Assembly: GCA_964035545.1 (NCBI GenBank)
Contig: CAXIUT010000066.1
Coordinates: 1 to 24,314, forward strand
DNA: 24,314 nucleotides
Reading direction: 5' to 3'
Source: Bugula neritina
Taxonomy: Eukaryota; Bryozoa; Gymnolaemata; Cheilostomatida; Bugulidae
How positions within the stretch are numbered: the stretch's first letter is position 1; every line of letters begins with the position of its first letter. Shown here in pieces: positions 10,901 through 20,766 of the stretch. The notes beneath the pieces were generated by a model. That model ran no database searches, was not told the origin of the DNA, and saw only the letters and a program-made list of their open reading frames with translations. The position numbers and the translations under genes were made by a program.

Positions 10901-12490
10901 ATGTTACCTCACAATAGCTATCAATCTTATCAAACATTACCTCATCCTCAACAACAATCAATTGATCTTAATTTTAATGTTGATTGGAATACTAGAACCC
11001 TAAATTTCAACATGCCTCTTGCAGCCCAGCCTTTTGCCAAAAAGCAATAAGTTCCGATGGTATATCCAACTCGTCAATTAAGTCCAGGTTACTATCCTAA
11101 TCAATCATATCTAAGCTCAAATCATCCTTCATCACTACCAGGTTATCCAATGACAGCATCAAGGCCGATTACCAATTATGGTAGACCTTAACAGATGCAA
11201 GCATCAGAGTATCAACGGTATCCTTCTGATAATTCTGAGATAATGAGACTATCAAGCAACAAGAATGTTAAATCTGCAAATGATACCTATCCTGAAACAT
11301 ATAATTCTTTTTCAATAAATGTTGAGAAATCTCTTGAAGCTGTAAATTGCGTCATATGTGATAAACCTATTAAAAGAGAACAGTTTCAAGCTCATTTAGA
11401 TACTCATAAAGGGAAAAAAGTTGGATCACATCCCATCAATACATCTCATAATAGTAAAAAAAATTAAAGCAGAAATTAAGCTTCTAGGGGAGGACCTTCC
11501 TCTTTTTCAGTTAGAAATCAAAATTCATTTGCTCAAGCTGCATAACTATACCAGTAAAGTTCTTCTCCTAATTCACTTAGTTTTAAACCTAACAATTCAA
11601 GTTTTTCTAGAAGTAATCAAATAAACAAATCATCTTTTGAGAGATAGATCGAAGAATCTCAATCTAGGATAGTATATGTCCCTAGAGATTTATCTTCTCG
11701 AATGGTAAGTGGAGGACAATCTGACTTTAATTACAGTCAATCTATTGAACAGCAAATGATACATCAACCAAGTTTTAAAAAATAGGTTAAAGAGCCTTCA
11801 ATATCTCATCCAAGTTTAAGTTTGCCTCATTCTAACCGTAATTCTCTTTCAGCTGGTGTTATTCCAAGTATTTCTCAAAGTAATAGGGGTAATACTATTA
11901 ATTTTTCTCCACACTAAATATCAAGACAGAATGATAAAAGTAGATCTTCTCAAAATCAATTTTCTAGGCAAAGTGCCGCTAACAACAACAAATCTTTAAA
12001 AAAAACATTAAATATCAGAGATAATAGTAGACAATAAAAGAGTCAAAGTAGAAATAATCCTTTGAATTTTCAAGATTTGCATCAAACATAGTCTCAAATA
12101 TATAGACCTCAGCAACCTAAACTTACTCGAACTGAGAACCAGAAGAGTTCTCTTGAGGATTGCGATCAAAGCATTATTCATCATTTGAATAATCTTTCTC
12201 TATTTAGCAAGGAATCATCTATTGGATAGTTAAAGAGATAGTTGAAAATTCGATAAATTGTAGAGTAAGATAGTAGTTCTTAAGATGATTTGTATTATTC
12301 AGTAAAACCAACTCCATCAGCTCGTTACTATACTTCAGTTGAGCATTCAAAGCATCCTAAGAGAATGTCTGATACAAAATATAGCAATGGTTTAAGTCGT
12401 ACTAAACTTCCTGTAAACTATTTAGCTGTAGAAGAATTTATTCAAAATCCATTATACTATTCTTGTTATAGATCAACTCATCATAGATGA
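10901..12490 (+). CDS. Ser/Asn/Gln-rich protein with a single Cys2-His2 motif (529 aa)
   Basis: Intronless frame from ATG 10901 to TGA 12488-12490, 67 bp after the preceding gene. The product is low-complexity and rich in Ser, Asn, Gln, Pro and Tyr. N-terminal repeats such as YQSYQTLPHPQQQ and NQSYLSSNHPSS suggest a disordered chain. The only ordered element is CVICDKPIKREQFQAHLDTH: Cys150, Cys153, His165 and His169. This CX2C-X11-HX3H spacing fits a small zinc-binding finger (C2H2 or UBZ-like). A conserved-looking C-terminus ends NPLYYSCYRSTHHR. No named family; RNA, ubiquitin or scaffold binding are all possible. Real, by length and codon use. Confidence 0.8.
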
Positions 12491-12609
12491 TATTTATGTT
12501 TAAATTAATTATTTTATGATCTTATATCTATTTGATATTTATTTTTCCAATAAAAGAGGAATAGCATTTTATTTTTAATATTTATAAAACATTATTTTTA
12601 AAATTTCTG

Positions 12610-13977
12610 ATGGGCTGGTTTCCTATTCTTTAAAACTTCTCTTCTGATCTAAATATTCCTCTTGACATTGTTAAAATACTAATTGCTTTCTTTGCTTCAA
12701 TTACTTTGAGTATGTCTTTTGATATTTAGGTCCTCTTTTTAGAATAGTTCATGATAGAAACAAAAGACTTGTTTTGGGGATTTTTGGAGGAATTATTCTT
12801 CTAAATTTCATGCTCTAGGAGTGGTCTTTTTTTGTTCTAGGTGGCATAGTTATTCCTTACTTCTTAATGATTAAGTCATCTAAACCTTTTGTGGTAAGTG
12901 CAATATGTGCCACTATCTTGCTGCTAATAGTTCATACTCATCGCTTTATGTAAGTTCAAAGTTAATATTTAGAGTTCTTTATGTGAAATGGGCTATGGAC
13001 TGTTCATTGTATGTGATGATATTGTCAACTAAACTGACTTACTATGGAAAATGGTTAGAAAAATAATAAAATAAAAAATAAACATCATTTTTAACATTTC
13101 TAGCATATAATCTATTCTATCCTAGCATACTAGCTGGTCCTACTTATAGCTATTAACTCTTTGAATAATATCTTTCAGTTCCTATTGTCAAACCAATTAA
13201 ATTATTAAAAGCTTTACATCCTTTATTTATGGCATTAGGTCTTGCTACGATATCTGTCTTGGTAATTCCTAATTTTTCAAGTACATGGATTATTTAAAAT
13301 TAATTTTATTTAAATATGCCTGTTTGGCAAAAGTATTTATTTTTTATTCCTTTTGGTTTTATATATAGAGCTAAATACTACTGTGCCTGGTATTTTGCTC
13401 AAACTTCAGCAAATTTAGCTGGTTTAAGTCAAAGTTCAACAGGATAATTCGACAAAGCTATTTCTGGTAGTATAAAATTTGAATCATAGCCAAATGCCAA
13501 GTTAAAAACTGAGTATTGGAACAGTAGTATTCAAGTATGGTTAAGAGTGGTAGTTTATGAAGGTTTGATTGCTAGGATGAATTCTTTTTATGCTTTATTT
13601 GGAACTTTTGTGATATCAGCTTTTTGGCATGGTTTGTATATCACTTATTACATATGTAAAAATAAGTATACTTAGTTTTTATTTCTTGGGGAATAATTAA
13701 TCATTTGACTAAATGGTGTTACAAATGGTGTCAACTGTTGCCTAAATAAGTCAGAAATTCAAAACTATCAACTTTTATAACTTGGTTCATTACGATTGAA
13801 TTACTGAGTCCCTTTGCTTTAGGTATGCTTATTCTAGACCTAAATTTAGCTATGAAATTCTATGCTGACTTAAACTATTCTCCTTTTATTATTTTATGCA
13901 TCTTATTGGTCCTTAGCTTTGTTGTTAAACCACCATCAGCAAAGAAAAATAAAATAAAATAGGCTAAATCAGTGTGA
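12610..13977 (+). CDS. MBOAT-family acyltransferase, copy 1 (434 aa, three introns)
   Basis: Exons 12610-12709, 12730-12949, 12973-13655 and 13676-13977 (100/220/683/302 nt) are separated by GT-AG introns of 20, 23 and 20 nt. The product is a multi-spanning membrane protein. MBOAT signatures are KLTYYGKWLEK, AGPTYSYELF, IYRAKYYCAW, YWNSSIQVWLR with catalytic Asn290, and SAFWHGLY with catalytic His326, followed by a Lys-rich tail. These spacings fit the lysophospholipid acyltransferase branch (ALE1/MBOAT1-2-5) better than DGAT1 or ACAT, so it probably transfers acyl-CoA acyl chains to a lysophospholipid in the ER. Without removing intron 3 the gene seems to have a 1-nt frameshift. Followed after 149 bp by a close paralogue. 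Confidence 0.93.
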
Positions 13978-14126
13978 TTTGTTCATAAATATCTTAATTC
14001 AGACTTAATATAGAATTATCTGTTTTAATTAATAACTATATTTGAGATCCTTTTAAAAATAGTTTATATATATTTCAGTGTTTCTTATTTAATATTTATT
14101 TTTTGCACAAACTAGTTTGAATTCTT

Positions 14127-15493
14127 ATGAGTTGGTTCCCTTTTATGTAAGCTATTGCTTCTAATCTTAACATTCCTGTCGATATCGCTAAAATCATATT
14201 GGCCTTCTTTGCTGCAATTGCCTTAAGTAACTACATCCAATAAATAGGTCCTCTTTTTAGAATAGTCCATGATAAGAACAAACGACTTATTATGGGTCTT
14301 ATTGGTGGAATTATTTTTTTATGTTTTATGATTTAGTAGTGGTCTTTATTCGTGCTAGGTGGAATAGTTGCTCCTTATTTCATAATGATTAGATCATCTA
14401 AACCTTTTGTAGCAAGTGTTATATGTGCTACTGTCCTATTGTTGATAGTCCATACTCACCGTTTTATGTATTTTAGTGAATATTTAGGATTCTTTATGTG
14501 TCATGGGCTATGGACTGTTCTGTTTATATTATGTTCTTGGTAACTAAATTAACTTATTATGGAAAATGGTTAGAAAAATAAAATAATAAGAAATCAGCTT
14601 GTTTATGGACTTATCTAGCATACAATCTCTTTTTCCCTAGCATCCTTTGTGGTCCCACATATAGCTATTAGCTCTTTATCTAGTTCCTTTAAACCCGTAT
14701 TAAAAGACCAGTTCAAATAATGAAAACTCTAAAACCGATGTTTATTGCAATTATTTTAACTATATTCACAGTTTTTACTCTTCCAATATTTCCAAGTATT
14801 TGGGTCACTTAAAATTAATTTTACTTGAACCTAGCATTATGGCAAAAGTTATTATTTATTGTTCCTTTAGGATTTATATATCGAGTAAAATACTATTCTG
14901 CTTGGCATTTTAGTCAAGCATCAGTTAACTTAGCAGGTTTAAGTGAAAGTCTTTAAGGATAGTTTGACAAAGTAAGTACAGGATCTCTTTACTTCGAACT
15001 TTAACCAAATGCCAAGTTAAAAACCTAATATTGGAACAGTAGTATTCAAATATGGTTAAGAGTGGTAGTTTATGAAGATTTGACAGCTAGAATAGGCTCT
15101 TCTTATGCTTTATTTGGCACCTTTATAGTATCAGCTTTCTGGCACGGAATCTACTTAATCTACTATGTATGTAAGTCTTTATTAAACTTAGTATTTGTTC
15201 TTTGGGGAATTCTTAACCATTTAACTAAATGGTTCTATAAATGGTCACAAGCTTTACCTCAATCGATTAATAGCTCAAAAATATCTACTTTTATGACTTG
15301 GCTTGTCACTACAATAATAATGAATACGATAGCTATGTCAGTTGTGATTCTTGACTGGGAACTAGCGATAAAATATTATTCTGATCTCTACTATTCTCCT
15401 ATTATAGCATTAGTCGGTTGTCTTCTTTTGAGTTTGGTTGTTAAGCCACCATCTAGGAAGTCAAAAAAAGAAAAATAGGCCAAAATTGATTGA
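14127..15493 (+). CDS. MBOAT-family acyltransferase, copy 2 (434 aa, three introns)
   Basis: Exons 14127-14226, 14248-14467, 14488-15170 and 15192-15493 have exactly the same lengths (100/220/683/302 nt) as copy 1, with introns of 21, 20 and 21 nt at the same positions. Introns 1 and 3 are multiples of three without TGA, so retention would add seven residues and not a stop; only comparison with copy 1 reveals them. Motifs match copy 1: KLTYYGKWLEK, CGPTYSYELF, YWNSSIQIWLR (Asn290), SAFWHGIY (His326) and tail KPPSRKSKKEKEAKID. A second lysophospholipid acyltransferase, from tandem duplication with clear protein divergence, may have another head-group or acyl preference. Confidence 0.94.
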
Positions 15494-15529
15494 TTAGTTA
15501 ATAAATACCATAATATTCAATTATGTAGA

Positions 15530-15829
15530 TCATGCAGCGTCATCAAGACTTATCATCTGGAAAACTTTCTCAATGAGATCAGCAAATTACTTTCTTGAGA
15601 TTCTGTTGTCTCCGTTTTAATCGATTTCGTCAAGAATTTAATCGACTTCTTCACGTGTAGGATTATCAACTCCTATTTATTTAGCAATTTGCACGAGAAC
15701 TTGCTAGAATTCTCCTCGTTAGAGGTAGCCACTTCCATCAATATCCACTTTCCTGAAAGCGTCTTCCATGAGCTTTTTCATTTTTTTTGCATCTTTCATC
15801 ATCTGTTCAAATTTCTTTTCTTTAGGCAT
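15530..15829 (-). CDS. Two-EF-hand calcium-binding protein, copy 1 (99 aa)
   Basis: Single exon from ATG 15829 to TGA 15530-15532. After a Lys/Met-rich helix come two EF-hands. Loop 1 is DIDGSGYLERGE (residues 29-40), fully canonical. Loop 2 is DENGDNRISRKE (70-81), with Asp/Asn/Asp/Ser ligands and Glu12. Glu81 is encoded by TAA (15587-15589); reading it as Gln would remove the bidentate calcium ligand. The protein has half the calmodulin length, so it is a two-EF-hand protein or it dimerises. It stops 37 bp from the convergent MBOAT copy 2. Partner unknown. Confidence 0.93.
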
Positions 15830-15973
15830 CGATCCAATAATATTTAATTATATCTCAAAAATATTATGCTTAAATATAAAAACCCTATATATTTTTGTTT
15901 ATTTAATCAAAGAATTAACTCTTGATGACATTTACTTAAATATATTTGAAAAGAATTTTATCATATAAATAAA
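15830..15973. promoter_or_regulatory. 144-bp bidirectional 5' region
   Basis: The gap between the divergent start codons of EF-hand copy 1 and the LRR gene is AT-rich throughout. Both promoters must lie here. No element recognised. Confidence 0.4.
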
Positions 15974-16790
15974 ATGGAGTAAAGAAAAAGTCGAAACATG
16001 TGGGGAGTAGTATTTTAAGGTTTTGAAGAAAGACGAATAGGTTCAGTGATTCATAACTTTAAATTATGTAGTGATAAATAAATCAAGACAACAGTAATAT
16101 CTAATCCTCAGATGTTTAAGATATTATCAAAATTATTGACAATATATAAAGAAAAGAATATGAAACAAAACTTAGAATTTCTCTTCGTAAAAATAAAAGT
16201 ATCTAGACACTAATAATATTGGAAGCAAAGGTTGCTAGATATTAGCAAAGCAGGCTCAATGGAGCAATTTAGAATATTTACAATTAAGTATTAATCAAAT
16301 AAAAAGATGATAATTAGATAAGAGACAAAGGATGTAAATAATTATCTAAAAGCACTTCATGGAAATCAATCTAAAAACTTTATATTTGTACAATTATTTT
16401 TATTCATCTAATAACAAAATCGGTTAAAAAGGAGTCAAATACTTAAGTAAAGCAACTCAATGGAAGCAACTTGAATCATTATATAATAGTAAAGTTGAAA
16501 AGATATAGATTCTAATAAGATAGGAAACATTGGGTTAAGACATCTATCTAAGGAATTCATTTCCAATTATTAATATCTCTAGCTGAGTACCAATATCATA
16601 AAGCAGATGAAAATGAGATAAGAGAGAAGGGATGTGAATTTTTATCTCTAGCTAGCCAGATGAACAAATTGAAATATATTTAATTCAGTTATATTTTGAT
16701 TATTAAGATCATAATAAAATTGGAAATGTTCGTCTTGGATATTTATCAAATTTTGAAATTCGAAATTATCCATATGACACTGAATAATGA
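15974..16790 (+). CDS. Leucine-rich-repeat protein with one micro-intron per repeat
   Basis: ATG 15974 opens MEERKSRNMWGVVFEGFEE. About six LRRs follow with consensus N-I-G-x-K-G..LSK...W..LE.L.L, as in RanGAP/RI-type repeats: NNIGSKGCEILAK, DNEIRDKGCKELSK, NNKIGEKGVKYLSK, SNKIGNIGLRHLSK, ENEIREKGCEFLSL, HNKIG. Between repeats sit introns 16288-16306 (19 nt), 16489-16508, 16587-16606 and 16688-16707 (20 nt each). All are GT-AG, phase 1 and at the same point of the repeat. Two expected introns are abnormal. At 16187-16206 the frame joins only if 19 nt are removed (GT...TA). At 16388-16407 the 20-nt segment ends CAT, not AG. So the gene either uses odd splice sites or is starting to decay. Stop TGA 16788-16790. 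Likely a protein-interaction scaffold. Confidence 0.75.
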
Positions 16791-17347
16791 TAAAATAAAT
16801 ATAATTTCAGAATTAATTAATATTTTATTAAATAAATAAACGTTAGTATCGAATATTGAAAAAAAGGGAGTTAACAAATAAAAGAGATATGAGATTTTAT
16901 AACTTTTAGTTGAATTATTACCCAAAAGTTTTTAGTATGATGTTTTTTCTTCCTTTATTGTTAAGGATTCAATAAAAAAGTTTAAAATAAGAAAAATAAG
17001 TCAAAATATGATGGATAAATTTGTAAATATTTTAATATTTAATGATTTTCATCTGCAGTTTTTCTAAGGCTTATCATTTGGAAAACTTTTTCTATCAAAT
17101 TAGCAAATTATCTTCTTGAAATTCTGTTATCAAAGTTTTAGTCAACTTCGGATAGCATTTATTGAACTTCTTCATGAGTTGGACTATCAACTCCAATTTA
17201 TTTAGCAATTTGGAAAAGTACTTGTTAGAACTCTCCTCTTTAGATACCGTTTCCATCAAAATCAACTTTTCTGAAAGAATCTTCCATTAATTTTTTCATC
17301 TTTCTCGTATCTTTCATCATCGACTCAAGACTCTGTTATTTAGGCAT
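16709..17347 (-). CDS. EF-hand protein, copy 2, degenerate (conserved part 17050-17347)
   Basis: ATG at 17347. About 95 residues align with copy 1 over its whole length up to VFQMISL, with mostly synonymous changes at the end. Loop 1 is DFDGNGIERGE, one residue shorter than a normal 12-residue loop because of an in-frame 3-nt deletion, so calcium binding there is doubtful. Loop 2, DENFDNRISRRE, keeps its ligands, with Glu12 as TAA (17108-17110). At the 3' end two extra bases precede the TGA used by copy 1. The frame therefore runs on through AT-rich sequence to TGA 16709-16711, overlapping the LRR gene antisense. That tail of about 110 residues is not convincing. The gene may be decaying, or a tail intron is missed. 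Confidence 0.7.
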
Positions 17348-17525
17348 CTATCAAACAAAAATTAATTATAAATAAACTATTTTTAATATTTATGCATAGA
17401 AAAGCTGAAATAAATCCATAAATGTTAAGCATATGAAAATTTATATTTAAATCTATAGTTTTGAACTAGAAATGAAATAGAAATTAGGCATTGATATTTA
17501 ATAATTTAAATAATTGTGAATCAAG
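17348..17525. promoter_or_regulatory. 178-bp bidirectional 5' region
   Basis: Separates the divergent start codons of EF-hand copy 2 and the TMEM128-like gene. It is very AT-rich, with no element recognised. Confidence 0.4.
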
Positions 17526-18104
17526 ATGTCACACGGACCAGTTCTTAAAGCAAGTGAAGAAGAAGAGTTAGGACTTCTCAAAAAAGATATTTCTAAGGCA
17601 GAAATCGACCGCAAGAAGAACACTCATAAAGAAGAGTTAGGAGAAAAGGTTTTAATGTATGCTAGAAATTTGTTTTGGATGGTTGTTGGAGTTCTGACTG
17701 TATACTACAGCAACTTCTTTCATCATCTTTTCCATAATCCTAAAATAAATGAACTTTTCTTTGAGATCAGTATGACAGGATATACAATCATTCTTTGTTT
17801 AATGCTTTTCTCTTCATTCATTATGCCAAGAATTTCAGGTATAACTGATATAGAAGAGTATAATCCTAAGTTGGTTTCAGTAGGAGCTGTTGTTGGACTT
17901 GTAAGTGTAATATCTTTGATTGTAGCTATCTGGCCCATTTGGGGATGGTGGTCTTTAGGCATTTTCATAGCTTTGTGGAAAGGCTTTTTCGGGATGAGTG
18001 TCTTTTTGCCCAAAGGAGATATTGGAAACTTCCTTTTCCTGGCTATCAATGTATCTGTAATCCTCTCTTTTTATGTGATCGAACACGAAGGCTATCTTCA
18101 TTGA
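17526..18104 (+). CDS. TMEM128-like four-helix membrane protein (192 aa)
   Basis: One exon from ATG 17526 to TGA 18102-18104. An acidic/basic cytosolic N-terminus (EEEELGLLKKD) precedes four hydrophobic segments. TM1 is at about residues 47-66 (NLFWMVVGVLTVYYSNFF) and TM2 at about 82-101. TM3 is at about 116-135, with the Trp-rich turn IWPIWGWWS after it, and TM4 at about 168-185 (FLFLAINVSVILSFYV). Length, the tyrosine-rich end of TM1 and the W-x-x-W-G-W turn agree with TMEM128 proteins, small ER membrane proteins of unknown function. The gene contains no TAA/TAG codons, so it is the only one here that is open in the standard code. Family assignment is from memory of the pattern, hence moderate. 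Confidence 0.85.
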   Translation: MSHGPVLKASEEEELGLLKKDISKAEIDRKKNTHKEELGEKVLMYARNLFWMVVGVLTVYYSNFFHHLFHNPKINELFFEISMTGYTIILCLMLFSSFIMPRISGITDIEEYNPKLVSVGAVVGLVSVISLIVAIWPIWGWWSLGIFIALWKGFFGMSVFLPKGDIGNFLFLAINVSVILSFYVIEHEGYLH

Positions 18105-18201
18105 TTTGAGATCAATATATTTTTTAATTCAAAATTATTGAAATATCATTGTATTTTATGGTTAGTATTAAAATAATAATAACGTTAACTCTCAATAATT
18201 G

Positions 18202-20713
18202 ATGAGTGTTAGATCATAAATAAGTGAATCTTATATTGTCTCTTAACTCTATAAAATACTCGAAACTCTTAAAGAATAAATTATTAAAAACAAGTAAGGT
18301 CACAAATCATAGTTATAGCAGCTCAAACTTATCATCTCAGATAAAGAAAAAGAAAATTAGGAGCTTAAAAATATCATATCAAAGAAAAATTAAGAGTTAT
18401 AAACTAAAAGTCAAACTATTTAATAGTTTTCAAGTCAACTAAGAACTCATAGATATAAGCATTAAAAACAGGTTTCCTAGTTCTACTATGATACTCCAAA
18501 TATGGCTTCTCATAAGATTCAACCAAATACATGCAAAAATCTGGTCATTAATATCAAAAAATAGCATAAAAGGAAAGGTTCTTAAGTTATTGAAAATTAA
18601 TATAGTAAAGAATCAAATAAAAGATAAATATATTTAACATCAGTAACATCAACCAATTCTAAAGGTTAAAAAGGTGATAAAGTAGTGAATTATTTTAGAA
18701 GTAAGAGAAGTGAAGATAGAAATAAAGAGAATAGTTCTTAGGGAAAGCTAGCTCTTTCACTATCTCTTAAAAGTCCAACAAATAATAAAAGTCATAAATC
18801 ATTTGAGCCAAATTATATGATAAAGAGTTTAAAGAGTCCAACAGAAAGATAGAAAAAAATAAAACTAACTCTTGATAATTATCAATCTCACAAAAAAGTA
18901 TAAAAATCAGGCAATTAGTATTCAAAAAAACATATATCTATAAATTTAGGAGGAAAGATAGTCCATTCTAAGTAAATAAAAAACTGGAGATGAATAATTA
19001 GAAGAAATTCATTTGATTTTGATTTATTTTATGAATCTAAAAGTTGATAATAGAAATATAATTTTACTTAGAAGTAAATTGATGCAAAATTGCTTTTTTA
19101 ACGATCAGCAAGCTATTAACTAGGCTTAAGCTAGTGATGATTTATCGACTTTCATCCAGATCTTTAGAAGATGCATCTCTATAGCATAATTAATAGCTAT
19201 TCTTGTCTAAAAATAGCAAGATTACTCTCATCACACAGACAAAATAAAGCAAATATTTGAGTAGTTGGAGCCACTGAAGTAAAAATATTAGAATATAACT
19301 CAAAATCAAGTCATAAAAACAGTGTATATCGTATTTAATTTAGAACATTTCATCGATTTGCATGCAGACTTCTAGAACTAATATATCTTTATAGTTCAAA
19401 ATACAAACAAGTACTACATTCTCATTCATATACGTGTTTTGTCAACAGTCTTAATGAGATTTAAAAAACTATTAAGCTAAATCAATAATCTAAAATGTTT
19501 CAATAAATCATTAAAATCACTGAACTTTCTTTTCTTAAATTTTGTGTTAATTGCCAAAAAAAAGTCAAAATAGTAGAAGATTAAAGTTCACAAAAGTTTT
19601 AAAAAACTTGTACGTAAATAAAGAAAAATATTATCAAGTTTAAAAAGAGATAAAAGAAACGTGACACTTTTAAATAACTTTCCTAACAACAAAATTAAAG
19701 TTAATAATCACAAGAATAACCATAAATTACATTGAGTCCTATTCCTATGAGAACTAAATCAAATAAATTACCAACATTTAATAGGTATATTATTGTATAT
19801 TAAGATAGCTTTTGGATATTCAAAAAAGATTTTAGACTCTTAAAGGATTAGATCTTGAATTTTCTAGTTTCAAAACAGAGTATTTTTTGGCTAAAACCAA
19901 TCAAGATGTTTATTTTAAGGAGTATCTTAAGAGAAACTAACCTAACAAAAAAATAATAACTGCTTATCATGACGATTTTTATCTTTTTCAAAGAAAAAAG
20001 GTCTATAAATAGAACAAAAAAAGTATAAAATATATTATCTAGATAAATTGAATCAACTCATAGCAAGTAAGACACTAGGCCATAATTCTATTTCAAATAT
20101 AAATAAGATTCAATAAGAGTCACCATAAAAAATATTATAAAGCAATGAACATAGCCCTTTGATAAATTTTAAATCAAGAACTCCTACTATTAAACAACTA
20201 CCTAAAAATACTATCTACAGTGAGTAATAAGTATCATCAAAATCTGTTAAAATATAGAAATAGCAACTTAAAATGAAACAAGTTGAACTATCTCTTTAAA
20301 AGAAAAAGAATAAAAAGATTCCTCAGAATATATTCAAAAATATATCAAAAGTACAACCTATATGTATCAATCAATCATACTATAATGCAACCTAAAATCC
20401 TGGTAAAACTTCATTGGAATTCATTCAATCTAAACTAAGAATTTAGCCTTATTATAAACATAAAAATAAAACATAGTAAAGTTAGGAAAAAAATATTATG
20501 CATTTCTCATTTATGGATAAATAAGGATCAAAAAAGGAGTTAGATCCTATAAGATAGGCAATAAAATCTAGATCAACTTTCAAGGGAAAGTACTTATAGG
20601 TCAATTATCAGAATAAGAACAAATAGGCATCATTGAAAAGGAAAATATTTAATCAAAACTCTTCAATAACTAAGATACACATTAGAGCATCATCAAAAGA
20701 CAATAATATTTGA
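18202..20713 (+). CDS. Coiled-coil, Lys/Ser-rich protein of unknown function (about 803 aa)
   Basis: Proposed exons are 18202-18917, 18958-19323, 19344-19784, 19805-20022 and 20043-20713. The introns are 40, 20, 20 and 20 nt, all GT-AG, and the exons sum to 804 codons. The last three introns are well supported because each removes a frame break between clearly coding frames. The first is weaker: if not spliced, the frame stops at TGA 18991 and the region would be two genes, the second from ATG 19031. Residues about 15-75 form a coiled coil (KEKENEELKNIISKKNEEL). The middle has Ser/Lys/Asn repeats (SLKSPTNNKS), then a helical block (TFIQIFRRCISIAELIAIL), a Cys pair FCVNCQKK, and a basic tail. 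No family recognised. Confidence 0.65.
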
Positions 20714-20766
20714 AGTATATTCTATCTCTTAGAATAATATTTGATTTTATTGATAAAAATATATAA

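Noticed and set aside
4642-12490. Standard Tetrahymena/Paramecium code (TAA/TAG = Gln)
   Set aside because: Stops fall on conserved Glu, not Gln, in the phosphatase and in the EF-hand loops.
13620-13740. 1-nt frameshift making MBOAT copy 1 a pseudogene
   Set aside because: Alignment with copy 2 shows a 20-nt GT-AG intron (13656-13675) at the position of a 21-nt intron in copy 2. Removing it restores an intact frame with the same exon lengths.
15768-15968. Hydrophobic plus-strand ORF
   Set aside because: Antisense of the Lys/Met-rich start of EF-hand copy 1 extended through an AT-rich promoter region.
17723-18049. Open frame antisense to the TMEM128-like gene
   Set aside because: Shadow of a well-supported coding frame; no family resemblance and poor codon use.
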